Shown: piece by piece, positions 28,838-38,998 of the stretch | Numbering within the stretch: position 1 is the stretch's first letter | Layout: every line of letters starts with the position of its first letter | DNA from: IDS-8 sp040902105 | GTDB taxonomy: Bacteria > Pseudomonadota > Gammaproteobacteria > Steroidobacterales > Woeseiaceae | Assembly: GCA_040902105.1 (NCBI GenBank) | Contig: JBBDXW010000065.1 | Location: 1-64,000 of the forward strand | Direction of reading: 5' to 3' | DNA: 64,000 nt | Made by a program: the position numbers and the translations under genes | Notes under the pieces: generated by a model | Databases searched by the model: none | What the model saw: only the letters and a program-made list of their open reading frames with translations | What the model was told of the DNA's origin: nothing

Positions 28838-31800
28838 ATGACCGGAAAAAGAAACAGGTGCCTTCGGCGCCTTTCGCTGGCGCTCGGCGGCAGCCTGGCA
28901 GCAGGTATCGTTGCCGTGTCGGTACCGGCTATCACAGTCGCGCAACAACCTGCCGGGGCAGCGAACCCGGAAACGCTTGACGAAATCGTTATTACGGGCT
29001 CACGCATACGTCGGACCGGATTCGAAACCTTGCAACCGGCCGTTGTTCTCGGTCGCGAAGAGCTGGAACTGGGCAGCGGTATCGACCTCGCCAGCGCATT
29101 GAACGAGCAGGCCGGTTTCTCGGTGCCGCTGGTCTCTCCCGTCGACGGCCAGAACTCCGATAGCATCGGCCAGAACTATGTCGACTATCTCGGGCTCGGC
29201 CAGCAGCGCACGCTGACGCTGGTCAACGGTCAGCGTTTTCCGGCAGGGGTTTCCCCCACCAGTGTCGGCGGGCTGTCTGTCGACCTGAACATGATTCCCG
29301 AGAATCTCGTCGAGCGGGTGGAGACCATTGCGATTGGCGGCGCACCCATTTACGGCTCCGATGCGATTTCGGGGACGGTCAACATCATCTTGAGAGACGA
29401 CTTCGAGGGTTTCGAGATGTTCGGGACCGCGGGTACGTCCCCGGAATTCACGGATGGAAACCGCGGACGGCTGGGTGCCACATGGGGCAGCAACTTCGAT
29501 AACGATCGTGGCAACATTACCTTGTCCACGCAGTATGCGACGGCGGACGGCCTCAGGAAGACCGATCGCCCCGGCACGGCTACCGGCGTTGGTTTCGAGG
29601 CACCCGCCGATCCGGACTCGCCCTTTGCGCTCGACCTTTTTAACGACCTCAAGGTGGCGGTCGATAACGTGCGGCCGTTTCCGTTGCTTTTCGGGGATCA
29701 GTTTGCCTTCAACATCTTCGGCAACGGAGTGCCGCTCGACATCAACGATCCGGACTCGCCGATCACCCAGTTCGACTCGGACGGTAACCTGCTGCCGTTC
29801 GTACCGGGCGGCGGCACCGGCTCTGTCATCTTCCAGGATGGCGGCGACGGGTTAAGCCTGTCAGACTTTACGCAACTGTATAACGATCTCGAACGCTACA
29901 ACGCGACCGCATTCCTGAAGTACGACCTCACCGAGTCGGTGACGGTCAATGCGGAAGGGTGGTTTTCGAGAACGGAAGCCACGGAAGTGGTCAACCAGCC
30001 AATCTTCAACTCGTCCGCTTTCGGGGGTCTGCCGGGGGACGGTTTCGGGAATGTCGGCTCCGGACCGATTCCGGTCCTGATCGACAATCCGTTTCTCACC
30101 GACGCGACGCGCAATTCCATAGGCGCGGCACTCGACGTGCTGCATGATGAAAACGGCGACGGCGCTGCCGACCCGACCATCGATACCGACGGTGACGGAA
30201 TTCCGGATGCCGTCGGCTTCTGGCGCGGCGGCCCCAACATCGGTGTCGTCGGTGACTTTCCAAACCATACGAAGCGGGACACGATTCGCGGCGTGCTCGG
30301 GCTCGAAGGCGATCTCGACTTGGGCGGCCGCGAATACTTCTGGGACGTCTACGTCACGTACGGGAGAACCAAGGCTGAAGATTTTTCGCTCGACCTCGTG
30401 CAAACCCGCTTCGACCAGGCAATCCAGGTCGTTACCGACGGCGACGGCAATCCGGCATGCGCGGACCCGTCGGATGGCTGCGTACCGCTGAACGTCGTTG
30501 GCACCCCGACTCCGGAGGCGGTCGATTACGTGTCGGAGCTGGTGCGGGACGAGGTCACCATCACGCAGCGCGTGTTGAGCGGCAATATCAGCGGCGACCT
30601 GTTCGACCTGCCGGCCGGCCCTCTGGCAGCAGCCGGCGGATTTACATACCGGGAAGAATCCGCCGCCTTCGATCCCAACGACCTGGCCCAGAACGGCTTC
30701 ACCCGCAGTCCCCTGGTCGCAATCGACGGCGAGTTCGACACCACCGAGTTTTATGTGGAGACAGTCATACCGCTGCTCGGTGGCGACCTCGACATGCCGC
30801 TCGTGGAAAGTCTCGAATTCGAGGGTGCAGTGCGATTCGTCGACAATTCCGTGGCCGGCCAGGACACCACCTGGACGGCCGGACTACGCTACCGGCCGAT
30901 CGAAGACATCGAATTTCGCGGCAACCTGACCGAGTCGATCAGGGCGCCGTCGATAACCGAGTTGTTCACCCCCGAATCCACCGTGTTCGTGTTTGCGAAC
31001 GATCCCTGCGACGAGCGTTTCATCGACCAGGGCAATGTGCCCGCAACGCGTGCCGCCAACTGTGCGGCTGACGGCATCGCGCAACCGTTCCAGTCATTCA
31101 TTGTCAACGCGTCCCAGGAAGCGACGCTGTCGGGTAATCCTGAGCTTGACAGCGAAATCGCAGAGTCGTCGACGTATGGAGTCGTTCTCCGCCCGCGGTT
31201 CCTGGCAAACTTCACGATGTCGGTCGACTGGTTTGACATCGAGATCGCGAACGCAATCGAGAACCTGCAAGCGGTGGATATTCTGAATGCGTGCTACGAC
31301 AGTTCCGCGTTTCCGGCAGAAGCGGCATGCAGCTTGTTCACGCGCGACGCCGCTGGTCAGATTTCCAGCTTGCAAACGGGCTTTGTCAACGTCGGTCTCA
31401 TCGAGTTCAAGGCCCTGCAGTCATCGGTTTCCTGGGTCACGGGGCTCGGAAATTACGGCGACCTGAATCTCTCGCTCAATCACCTGTATACGGAGGAGCA
31501 GCTCGAAACGCCGGGATCAGGCAATACCGTCAAGCTCGATGGCCAGATCGGCAGGTCGAAGCATCGTGTGAGCGCGAACGCGACCTGGTCCATCGGCGAC
31601 TGGAAGGTGTTCAACCAGTTCCGCTGGCTCGACGGTGCGGTGTTCGACAATTCAGATGATGAATTCTCTCGCACAGTGCCGGGCGTCCCCAGCTGGTTTG
31701 TCATGGACACCGGCATCCTCTACGCCCTGAACGACAACATCGAACTGCAGCTGAACGTCGATAACCTGCTCGATCGGGATATGCCGTACCCGGCGGCGGC

Positions 31801-31879
31801 GAGTGCTCTCGGGGAAACGACGTATTTCTCGGGGGTTATGGGGCGCTACGCGACGTTTACCGCACGGGCCCGTTTCTGA
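28838..31879 (+). CDS. TonB-dependent outer-membrane receptor
   Basis: A 1013-residue receptor. A signal peptide (hydrophobic LALGGSLAAGIVAVSVPAITV) is followed by ETLDEIVITGSRIRR, a TonB box of the type common in gammaproteobacterial and sphingomonad receptors. The plug contains GIDLASALNEQAGFSVP and NMIPENLVERVETI, and IRAPSITELFTPE lies in the barrel domain. It ends in YATFTARARF with a terminal Phe. A loop near residues 430-460 reads GDGAADPTIDTDGDGIPD, like a thrombospondin type 3 calcium loop. The ligand is unknown; TonB receptors import siderophores, vitamin B12 or oligosaccharides. Confidence 0.92.
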   Translation: MTGKRNRCLRRLSLALGGSLAAGIVAVSVPAITVAQQPAGAANPETLDEIVITGSRIRRTGFETLQPAVVLGREELELGSGIDLASALNEQAGFSVPLVSPVDGQNSDSIGQNYVDYLGLGQQRTLTLVNGQRFPAGVSPTSVGGLSVDLNMIPENLVERVETIAIGGAPIYGSDAISGTVNIILRDDFEGFEMFGTAGTSPEFTDGNRGRLGATWGSNFDNDRGNITLSTQYATADGLRKTDRPGTATGVGFEAPADPDSPFALDLFNDLKVAVDNVRPFPLLFGDQFAFNIFGNGVPLDINDPDSPITQFDSDGNLLPFVPGGGTGSVIFQDGGDGLSLSDFTQLYNDLERYNATAFLKYDLTESVTVNAEGWFSRTEATEVVNQPIFNSSAFGGLPGDGFGNVGSGPIPVLIDNPFLTDATRNSIGAALDVLHDENGDGAADPTIDTDGDGIPDAVGFWRGGPNIGVVGDFPNHTKRDTIRGVLGLEGDLDLGGREYFWDVYVTYGRTKAEDFSLDLVQTRFDQAIQVVTDGDGNPACADPSDGCVPLNVVGTPTPEAVDYVSELVRDEVTITQRVLSGNISGDLFDLPAGPLAAAGGFTYREESAAFDPNDLAQNGFTRSPLVAIDGEFDTTEFYVETVIPLLGGDLDMPLVESLEFEGAVRFVDNSVAGQDTTWTAGLRYRPIEDIEFRGNLTESIRAPSITELFTPESTVFVFANDPCDERFIDQGNVPATRAANCAADGIAQPFQSFIVNASQEATLSGNPELDSEIAESSTYGVVLRPRFLANFTMSVDWFDIEIANAIENLQAVDILNACYDSSAFPAEAACSLFTRDAAGQISSLQTGFVNVGLIEFKALQSSVSWVTGLGNYGDLNLSLNHLYTEEQLETPGSGNTVKLDGQIGRSKHRVSANATWSIGDWKVFNQFRWLDGAVFDNSDDEFSRTVPGVPSWFVMDTGILYALNDNIELQLNVDNLLDRDMPYPAAASALGETTYFSGVMGRYATFTARARF

Positions 31880-31927
31880 ACCGTAGAGTCGGCTACAGAG
31901 CCGGACTATCCATTGTTTCCGTCCTGG

Positions 31928-31944
31928 GGGCGCGCTGCGCGCCC
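31928..31944 (+). other. GC-rich hairpin after the TonB receptor gene
   Basis: GGGCGCG and CGCGCCC form a seven-pair stem with a CTG loop, and CCTG/CAGG can extend it. No T-run follows, so it is a possible transcript-end or pause structure rather than a classical terminator. Confidence 0.4.
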
Positions 31945-32082
31945 GCAGGATTCGAACTTGTGATCCTGCTTCGAAATTGCGAAGGTTAGCGGCAATCGCT
32001 TCGGCCGGAAGGAACGGCCACACAAACCCGAACGCACATCTCCCCGATGACACGTTCGTCGCGGGCCAAGGAGGACCTCCCA

Positions 32083-33954
32083 ATGCCAAAGTTACTAAGC
32101 GTGCTTCTGATGACGGCGGTGCTAGCCGCCTGTGGCAACCAGGACGAGGACAACGCGGCAACGACGCCGCAGGCCCAGGAACAACGCGCCGCGGCGGCTC
32201 CCGCCGCAACCGAGGCCGAGACGGCGCGGTTGAACGAATGGTTCGAGGCGCGCTGGGAAGAGCAGCTCGACTTCAGTCCGATCCGGAAGACCTTCCTTGG
32301 ACGGAAAGACGATTACGCGAAGATCGACGATCTTTCCGAAAGCGCCGAAGACGAGCGGCTCGCCTGGCGCCGGCGTACGACCGCGGAGATGAAGGATGCG
32401 TTCGATTACGATCTCCTGACGGACGAGGCAAAGATGTCATACGACGTCTGGACCTATGAACTCGAGCGCGAAGAGCGCGCCTTCCCCTTCCGCCGTCTCA
32501 ACTACGTGTTCACCCAGATGCAAGGGCCGCAGGCGTTCCTCCCGCAGTTCCTCATCGCCTTTCACAAGGTCGACGAGCAAAGCGACATGGAGGCGTACAT
32601 AACACGCATCGCCGGAATATCCCGCGGTCTCGACCAGCTACTCGAGCGCGCCAAGCTCGCCGCGGACGAGGGCGTGCGTCCGCCGAGTTTTGCCTATGAA
32701 GGTGTACTGCAGCAGGCCCGAGCACTCATTCACGGCGCGCCGCTTGGCGGCGAGGGCGAGGCGCCGCTCTGGGCCGACGCCAAGGCCAAAATCGACGACC
32801 TGCAGAAGGACGGCAAGATCGACGAGGCGAAGGCAAAGGAGCTGCGCGACGCGACGCGGCGGGCGCTTGTCGAAAGCTTCAAGCCTGCCTATGACGCGCT
32901 TATCAGTTGGGTCGAGTCCGACATGCCGAACGCCGATGCCGAGGCATCCGGCGTCGGTTCGCTTCCCCGGGGGCTCGAGTACTACGATGAACGCTTAGCC
33001 TTCGCGACCACGACCGACATGACCGCGAATGAGGTCCACGAGTACGGCCTGAGGGAGGTTGCGCGCATCCGGGGCGAAATGGAAAAGATAAAGGCGGACG
33101 TCGGTTTTGAGGGGACGCTGCAGGAATTCTTCACCTTCCTGCGCGAGGACCCGCAGTTCTTTTTCCCGAACACGGACGAAGGCCGGGAGGGATACCTGGA
33201 GGCGGCGCGCGAACATCTGGCCTTCATCGAGACACGCCTGCCCGACTACTTCGGCCTTCTGCCGAAGGCCGATCTCGACGTCAAGCGCGTCGAGCCCTTC
33301 CGCGAGCAGCCTGGCGCCGCACAGCATTACTTCCCGGGAACGCCCGACGGTTCACGCCCGGGCATCTACTACGCGCACCTGTCCGACATGAACGCGATGC
33401 CGAAGCACCAGCTCGAGGTCGTCGCCTACCATGAGGGGCTTCCCGGCCATCACATGCAGATCGCGATCGCGCAGGAACTGGAAAGCGTGCCGGAGTTCCG
33501 GACGCAGAGCTTTTTCAACGCCTATTCCGAAGGCTGGGGTCTCTATGCCGAGCGGCTCGCAAAGGAGATGGGCGCTTATGAGGACCCGTACTCCGATTTC
33601 GGCCGGCTCTCGACGGAAATCTGGCGAGCAATCCGGCTCGTCGTGGATACCGGCCTACACGCGAAGGGCTGGAGCGAACAGGAAGCGGTCGACTATTTCC
33701 TGGCGAACTCGTCCATGGCCGAAGGGGCGATCCGTTCGGAGGTGCAGCGCTATCTCGTCGTGCCGGGACAAGCGACCTCTTACAAGATCGGTATGATGAA
33801 GATCCTCGACCTTCGCGAAAAGGCCGAGGCGGAGCTTGGGGACAGGTTCGACATCAAAGGCTTTCACGACACGGTGCTGGGTGGCGGTGGGCTTCCGCTT
33901 GGAATTCTGGAGCGGCGGGTGAATGACTGGGTCGCGAGTCGTAAGGCAAGCTGA
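32083..33954 (+). CDS. DUF885-family exported metallopeptidase-like lipoprotein
   Basis: A 623-residue protein. The lipobox VLAACGN (Cys about 16) anchors it in the envelope. The zinc-like motif YHEGLPGHHMQIAIAQE (HExxxxHH) and GLYAERLAKEMG further downstream are typical of DUF885 proteins, which have the gluzincin-like fold of M32-related peptidases. The start is ATG 32083 with an AAGGAGGA site; the longer frame from 32047 is unlikely. Dipeptide or peptide hydrolysis is likely but has not been shown for this member. Confidence 0.88.
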   Translation: MPKLLSVLLMTAVLAACGNQDEDNAATTPQAQEQRAAAAPAATEAETARLNEWFEARWEEQLDFSPIRKTFLGRKDDYAKIDDLSESAEDERLAWRRRTTAEMKDAFDYDLLTDEAKMSYDVWTYELEREERAFPFRRLNYVFTQMQGPQAFLPQFLIAFHKVDEQSDMEAYITRIAGISRGLDQLLERAKLAADEGVRPPSFAYEGVLQQARALIHGAPLGGEGEAPLWADAKAKIDDLQKDGKIDEAKAKELRDATRRALVESFKPAYDALISWVESDMPNADAEASGVGSLPRGLEYYDERLAFATTTDMTANEVHEYGLREVARIRGEMEKIKADVGFEGTLQEFFTFLREDPQFFFPNTDEGREGYLEAAREHLAFIETRLPDYFGLLPKADLDVKRVEPFREQPGAAQHYFPGTPDGSRPGIYYAHLSDMNAMPKHQLEVVAYHEGLPGHHMQIAIAQELESVPEFRTQSFFNAYSEGWGLYAERLAKEMGAYEDPYSDFGRLSTEIWRAIRLVVDTGLHAKGWSEQEAVDYFLANSSMAEGAIRSEVQRYLVVPGQATSYKIGMMKILDLREKAEAELGDRFDIKGFHDTVLGGGGLPLGILERRVNDWVASRKAS

Positions 33955-33965
33955 CTGCGCGTTGC

Positions 33966-34907
33966 CTAGAAGTCGACGATTGCCTGCTCGTTGGCAAATA
34001 CCTCCACCGGATTGTCTGCCGATAACGCGTAGTCGAGCGTTTCATCCAGCAGCGGGTCATCAGCGTCGCAGCTGAAGGCTGCGTCGTACGCACCTGCCAG
34101 CACCGGCCCGATTTCATAGGTGAAACGGCCGTCGTCCTGCATTTCAACCATGGAAGAAGCGATCGGATCGATGCTGTCCCTCTCGCTATCGTCTTCATTA
34201 TCGTCCGGATCATCGCCTGCATCGTAGAGATACACAGCCGGCTCGCAGTCGCTCTGGGTAGCAAGCATCATATTCACTTCGCCTGCGATGCTTCCGGTCT
34301 CGGTTCGGTCGAGCAGTCGTATCGTCGGCCGCATGACGTAATCCGGATCCAGCCCCGCGGGTGCATGGATGCTCTTCATGAGGTCGAATTCGGCCACGAA
34401 GTCGGCGTCACCGCCCACCGGCAAGGTAAATCCGCGATTGAGCTTGAGGCCCGACTCCGCGCTGCTCGGTATGTAAAGTCCGTGCACGGCGCCGTCTTCA
34501 GTAACAATGTACGAGCCGTCACCGACGCAATCGACATCGTTCGTGCCGGCCCCGGCCCCACCGTTACCGCCCTGGGGGGCGTTGGCCGCCAGCCGCACCC
34601 ACTGATACTCACCCGCTTGCAGTGTTTCGTCGGTTAACAGTGGTGCCGCGTTCATGCCCTGATAGGCCAGCAGATCGACTTTGGCCGGTGGGTCGAACAC
34701 GATTACCTGGTTGTCGGAGCCCGACATTTTGAACTCCACTTCGGTAAATTCAATGCAGACCTGTCGCGCGCTCTGTACCGGGGCGTCGCTTACGGCCAGG
34801 GTGAGTATGCCCGTTCCGCCGTCCGACGAACTGCCGGAGCATCCGAGCAGCGACGTTGTTGTAGCGAACGCCGTGAGAACCAGCGTTTTGAATTGACGGC
34901 CCGTCAT
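33966..34907 (-). CDS. DUF4382-domain lipoprotein
   Basis: A 313-residue exported protein. The signal peptide ends at a lipobox (TSLLGCSGSS, Cys about 23). The DUF4382 core follows: ILTLAVSDAPVQSARQVCIEFTEVEF and VDLLAYQGMNAAPLLTDETLQAGEYQWVRL. The C-terminal half is acidic, with a run DDPDDNEDDSERDSIDP, and carries a second beta-rich module. These proteins are of unknown function. It starts 12 bases after the end of the CigR-like gene on the same strand, so the two are probably one transcript. Confidence 0.87.
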   Translation of the reverse strand: MTGRQFKTLVLTAFATTTSLLGCSGSSSDGGTGILTLAVSDAPVQSARQVCIEFTEVEFKMSGSDNQVIVFDPPAKVDLLAYQGMNAAPLLTDETLQAGEYQWVRLAANAPQGGNGGAGAGTNDVDCVGDGSYIVTEDGAVHGLYIPSSAESGLKLNRGFTLPVGGDADFVAEFDLMKSIHAPAGLDPDYVMRPTIRLLDRTETGSIAGEVNMMLATQSDCEPAVYLYDAGDDPDDNEDDSERDSIDPIASSMVEMQDDGRFTYEIGPVLAGAYDAAFSCDADDPLLDETLDYALSADNPVEVFANEQAIVDF

Positions 34908-34919
34908 GGCAATTGCTCC

Positions 34920-35336
34920 TTAGTCCAATATAACGTCGGTCAACACGTCGCGAACCACCTGCGTCGCGATCTCGACCAGCAGAATTTTTCCGGCGACGAT
35001 AATGCGCTCGTGCCCACCTCTCACCGGCGGCAGCGCCAGGCGCAGCTCGTAAGGCAGGGCCTGCTTGGCAATGCCCGGCGGGAGCGGTTTGCCGCGGGCG
35101 AGATTCTTTGCAATGCCGGGCGGCAGCTCTTTTTGCTTGTGCCCGCCGTTCCCTTTGCCGTCGTGTTCGCGATGAGACTGATAATGGGCGTAGATGAGGC
35201 GGATTTCTTCGTCCGTAAACACCACCTCAACCTCGAGTGAGCCGTGCTGCGCCGCGCCGACGCCGGTTTCGGCGGATACCGCCGCGCCGGGTCCCAGGAT
35301 CAGCAGCCCGGCGAGGGAAACAACCGCAATACGCAT
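34920..35336 (-). CDS. CigR-like inner-membrane/periplasmic protein
   Basis: A 138-residue exported protein: signal peptide to about residue 22, a charged region FTDEEIRLIYAHYQSH, then the repeat motif LPPGIAKNLARGKPLPPGIAKQ, followed by LPYELRLALPP and KILLVEIATQVVRDVLTDVI. The LPPGIxK repeat and the C-terminal hydrophobic helix are seen in CigR/RcnB-like proteins, one of which lowers Salmonella virulence. Function in a free-living bacterium is unknown. It is the first gene of a two-gene unit with the DUF4382 lipoprotein. Confidence 0.75.
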   Translation of the reverse strand: MRIAVVSLAGLLILGPGAAVSAETGVGAAQHGSLEVEVVFTDEEIRLIYAHYQSHREHDGKGNGGHKQKELPPGIAKNLARGKPLPPGIAKQALPYELRLALPPVRGGHERIIVAGKILLVEIATQVVRDVLTDVILD

Positions 35337-35515
35337 GATTTAGCCCCCGGCAAGTGTGAAAGACGGGCTAACTCTAGAGGCTGGCCCGGTCGCGAAATGC
35401 GACGCAGTGCACAGATCGGGTGGAGAACCGTGCAATTCCTTGCGAACTTCGGGGCAAGCCGTCGAGTGACTCAGTCATACTGACTGCGTTTTCGAGACGG
35501 CGAAGGAGATTGGCA

Positions 35516-36196
35516 ATGGCCTCGTTGAGCCCACAATCGGTCACGATTGACGTTGACGACACCCGGCGCGTCTCCGGGCTGCTGCAGGCGCCGGCCAACG
35601 CCCGCGCGTGCTACGTGGTGGCGCATGGAGCCGGCGCGGGCATGAAGCATCCCTTCATGACGGCCGTGGCGAACGAGCTTGCCGCGCGCGGGATCGCGAC
35701 GCTGCTGTATCAGTTCCCGTACATGGAGCGAGGCTCGAAGCGGCCCGACTCTCCGAAGGTTGCGCAGGCCACCGTCCAAGCCGCGGTCATGGAAGCGGCA
35801 CGCCTCGTTCCGGGACTCGCCCTGTTTGCAGGCGGTAAGTCGTATGGCGGCCGAATGACCTCCCAGGCGCAGGCCGGATCGCCGTTGCCCGGCGTCCGCG
35901 GCCTCGTGTTTCTCGGCTTTCCGCTGCATCCGCCGGGAAAGCCGTCAGGCGAGCGCGCCGGGCACCTGTTCGACGTGCGCATCCCGATGCTGTTCCTGCA
36001 GGGAGCACGCGACGACTTTGCGGACCTGAAGCTGCTGCGACCGTTGGTAGAGCGCTTCGGCGAGCGTGCGACGCTCACGTTGTTCGACCATGCCGACCAT
36101 TCATTTCACGTGCCCGCACGCTCGGGCCGCAAAGACGCGGACGTGAGACGCGAAATGCTGGATGCGTTGGCGGATTGGATCGATGGGTTGAGCTGA
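35516..36196 (+). CDS. Alpha/beta hydrolase, KANL3/Tex30-like
   Basis: A 226-residue protein. HGAGAGMKHPFM (oxyanion region), FAGGKSYGGRM (nucleophile elbow, Ser in KSYGG), FLQGARDDFADL (acid) and FDHADHSFHVP (His) are the four landmarks of this hydrolase branch, also found in bacterial dienelactone-hydrolase relatives. ATG 35516 has an AAGGAGA site; the upstream open frame from 35420 lacks one. It diverges from the CigR-like gene. Esterase or lipase activity is likely; the substrate is unknown. Confidence 0.85.
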   Translation: MASLSPQSVTIDVDDTRRVSGLLQAPANARACYVVAHGAGAGMKHPFMTAVANELAARGIATLLYQFPYMERGSKRPDSPKVAQATVQAAVMEAARLVPGLALFAGGKSYGGRMTSQAQAGSPLPGVRGLVFLGFPLHPPGKPSGERAGHLFDVRIPMLFLQGARDDFADLKLLRPLVERFGERATLTLFDHADHSFHVPARSGRKDADVRREMLDALADWIDGLS

Positions 36197-36274
36197 CCGG
36201 AGGATTCGCCGTCCCGGCACGCGTTGGTATCGGCTAAGGTATATTGGGCTTCCTTTTTTCGACCGGTTCTGCCC

Positions 36275-38950
36275 ATGTTCCACGCTCGTGCCCGCAACTG
36301 CGCATTCCTTGCCTCGATAATTCTTGTCTGCCCCCTTGCATCGTGTCAGCAGGACAACGGCTCTCAACCCACCAGCGATACGCCAGTAGCCGCGGCCCGG
36401 AAGGATGCCGATGCGCTGGAGTACGTTACGGCTGACCGGCGCAAACAGCGCCTATCCGGGGTTGAATACGATCTGAACATCGATCTGCAGGGCGGTGTGG
36501 ATGTATTCGCGGGAGAAGCCAGCATTCGCTATGAGCTGACCGGTGCCGATGCCGACCTGACTCTTGATTTCGCTGGCGGGACCGTGCGCGAACTGCGGAT
36601 CAACGACGCAACGGTCCCGGTCACCTACAACGGCGCGTTCCTGACGCTGCCGGCGCAGGCACTCCGCGAAGGCAGCAATTCAGTTTTTGTCGCTTACGAA
36701 CACGCGTTCGGCGAAGACGGGACCGGGCTGCACCGGTTTGTCGACCCGGAGGATCATCGAACCTATCTGTACACCTATTTGTGGCCCTACTATGCGAACC
36801 GGGTGTTCCCATCGTTCGACCAACCCAATCTCAAGGCAAAAATAACGCTGACGGTGACGGCTCCGGAAGACTGGATCGTCGTCTCGACGAGCACCGGCGA
36901 AAAACATGAGGCGGACAGCGGCACGGCCCGCTGGCAGTTCGGCACCACGCCGGAGATTTCGACTTATGCTTTTTCCCTGCACGCCGGCCCGTACCGGATC
37001 TGGGAGGACACCGCCGACGGCATGCCAATCCGGCTCATGGCGCGTCAGTCGCTGGCGGAATTTGTTGCCGTGGACGAGTGGCTGGAGATCACGAAACGGG
37101 GTCTCGCGTACTACGGCAAGTACTTCGATATCCCTTACGCATTTCACAAGTACGACCAACTGATCGTTCCCGATTTCAACATCGGCGCGATGGAGAACAT
37201 CGCTGCGGTTACCTTCACTGAAAAATACGTGCAACGGCAACCGAGCGATCGTTCAGAACGCGAGGATCGCGCCAGCGTCATCCTCCACGAAATGGCGCAT
37301 ATGTGGTTCGGCAACCTGGTCACGCATGACTGGTGGAACGGTCTGTGGCTGAACGAGAGTTTTGCAACGCAGATGGCGGCCATGGCAATGCTCGAAACGA
37401 CCACATTCAAGGACACCTGGCATGGCTTTTTCACGAATGCCAAACAAGCAGCGTACGCGCGCGATGGTCAGGTGACGACACATCCTATCGAAATGCCGAT
37501 CGACAGCACGAATGATTTCTTCACGGTTTTCGACGCAATCACCTATCAGAAAGGCTCATCGGTACTCAAACAACTTGCGCACTACACCGGCGAGGAAGGC
37601 TATCGGCGCGGCGTGTCCGCGTACCTGAAGGAGTTTTCCTACAATACAACCGAGCTGTCGGATTTCATCGGTCACATCGAGACCAGCACCGGCGTTGATC
37701 TCGGACAATGGACGGATGACTGGTTGTACAAAGCTGGCTATAACACGCTGAGCACCAGCATCGTATGCGATTCCAAGCGGCTGCAGGAGATCCGCATCAC
37801 GCAGACAGCGCCGGACAACAACCCGTATCTGCGCACGCACCAGACGGAGGTGGCGCTGTATTCGCTCGACGAAAACCGCACACCCGTCACCATTGACGTA
37901 ATCACGGCCGAGATTTCGCGGGCGGTCACCGTGGTGGAGGGGACGGTTGACCAGCCATGCCCGGCGCTGGTCAATCCCAATTTCAACGACTGGACGTTTG
38001 CAAAGCTCGCGTTGGATGACCAGTCCGCACAGGTCCTGCGGCAGTCGCTCGGCAAACTGCCGGAACCGCTGGACCGGTCGATGTTCCTGGCCGCGCTGTT
38101 TGATCGCGCCATGGCAGGTGATATGCCGATCGCTGACTATGTCGACCAGGCGATCGGCCTCGCGGAGACCGAAGACAACATCCGGGTTCAGCAACAGATT
38201 TCCGGGACGCTCATTGCGGCAGCCGACATGATGCAGCGCCTGCGGCCCGAAACCGACGCTGCGCTCGCCCGCTTGCTGCCGGCTCTCGAGGCGATGAGTC
38301 TGCAACAGGCGGGCAGCGCGGCTGGCAACGATCTCAAGCGCACCGGCCTGAATACCTTCCTTGGTGTGGTGGCAAGCGAAGACGGCCTGAAAACGGTCGG
38401 CAACCTGCTCGACGGCACGGCGCAGATTCCCGGTATCGAGATCTCGCCAGACCTGCGCTGGAGGCTGCTCACGATCCTGAGCGCCGCCGACGCAGAGGGC
38501 GTGGACGAGCGGCTGAAACTCGAGCGCGCGTCCGACCCTTCCGATTTCGGCGCCAAGAGCGCGCTGACCGCGGCGGCGGCCCGGCCCGATCCTGCCAACA
38601 AGTCAGCGTGGCTGGCGGAACTGCAAAATCCGGAGACTGTCACCGGTCTCGCGCGGCAACGCGCAGTGATGGCCGGATTGTTTCCCGCCAGCCAGACGGA
38701 CTGGCAGCTGCAGAGTCTTGACCAGGTGCTGGCTGCGCTGCCTGACCTGAGCGAGACCGCCGATCCCTACTTCATGGCGAGCTATGCGAGTGTGTTATTG
38801 ACCCCGATGTGTCGGCCGCAAAGCGTGGCCATCCTGCAAGCGGCGATTGCTGAACAGTCGGACCGACTGAAAAGCACGCCGCTGCGATTCCTCCGGGAGG
38901 CTCACCAGGCCGACCGTGAATGCCTGGCGCTGCGGAGTGCTCAAGGCTGA
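36275..38950 (+). CDS. M1-family aminopeptidase lipoprotein
   Basis: An 891-residue zinc aminopeptidase. Signal sequence and lipobox (VCPLASCQQ) place it in the envelope. The exopeptidase motif GAMEN is at about 304, and the zinc site HEMAH at 338-342 with Glu361 in WLNESFA completes HExxHx18E. The C-terminal ERAP1-like helical domain extends to the end. It cleaves N-terminal residues from peptides; export suggests nutrition from environmental peptides. ATG 36275 has no strong ribosome-binding site, but a longer frame starting at GTG 36224 is less likely. A 114-base copy of its 3' region recurs at 43.1 kb. Confidence 0.92.
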   Translation: MFHARARNCAFLASIILVCPLASCQQDNGSQPTSDTPVAAARKDADALEYVTADRRKQRLSGVEYDLNIDLQGGVDVFAGEASIRYELTGADADLTLDFAGGTVRELRINDATVPVTYNGAFLTLPAQALREGSNSVFVAYEHAFGEDGTGLHRFVDPEDHRTYLYTYLWPYYANRVFPSFDQPNLKAKITLTVTAPEDWIVVSTSTGEKHEADSGTARWQFGTTPEISTYAFSLHAGPYRIWEDTADGMPIRLMARQSLAEFVAVDEWLEITKRGLAYYGKYFDIPYAFHKYDQLIVPDFNIGAMENIAAVTFTEKYVQRQPSDRSEREDRASVILHEMAHMWFGNLVTHDWWNGLWLNESFATQMAAMAMLETTTFKDTWHGFFTNAKQAAYARDGQVTTHPIEMPIDSTNDFFTVFDAITYQKGSSVLKQLAHYTGEEGYRRGVSAYLKEFSYNTTELSDFIGHIETSTGVDLGQWTDDWLYKAGYNTLSTSIVCDSKRLQEIRITQTAPDNNPYLRTHQTEVALYSLDENRTPVTIDVITAEISRAVTVVEGTVDQPCPALVNPNFNDWTFAKLALDDQSAQVLRQSLGKLPEPLDRSMFLAALFDRAMAGDMPIADYVDQAIGLAETEDNIRVQQQISGTLIAAADMMQRLRPETDAALARLLPALEAMSLQQAGSAAGNDLKRTGLNTFLGVVASEDGLKTVGNLLDGTAQIPGIEISPDLRWRLLTILSAADAEGVDERLKLERASDPSDFGAKSALTAAAARPDPANKSAWLAELQNPETVTGLARQRAVMAGLFPASQTDWQLQSLDQVLAALPDLSETADPYFMASYASVLLTPMCRPQSVAILQAAIAEQSDRLKSTPLRFLREAHQADRECLALRSAQG

Positions 38951-38998
38951 GGCGCGATCCGGGCAACGCGTTGTGCCAACGACAAGCAAGGAGGTTCC

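Noticed and set aside
31944..31975. GGATTCGAACTTGTG looks like the end of a tRNA
   Set aside because: The flanking bases cannot form a T-stem or acceptor stem.
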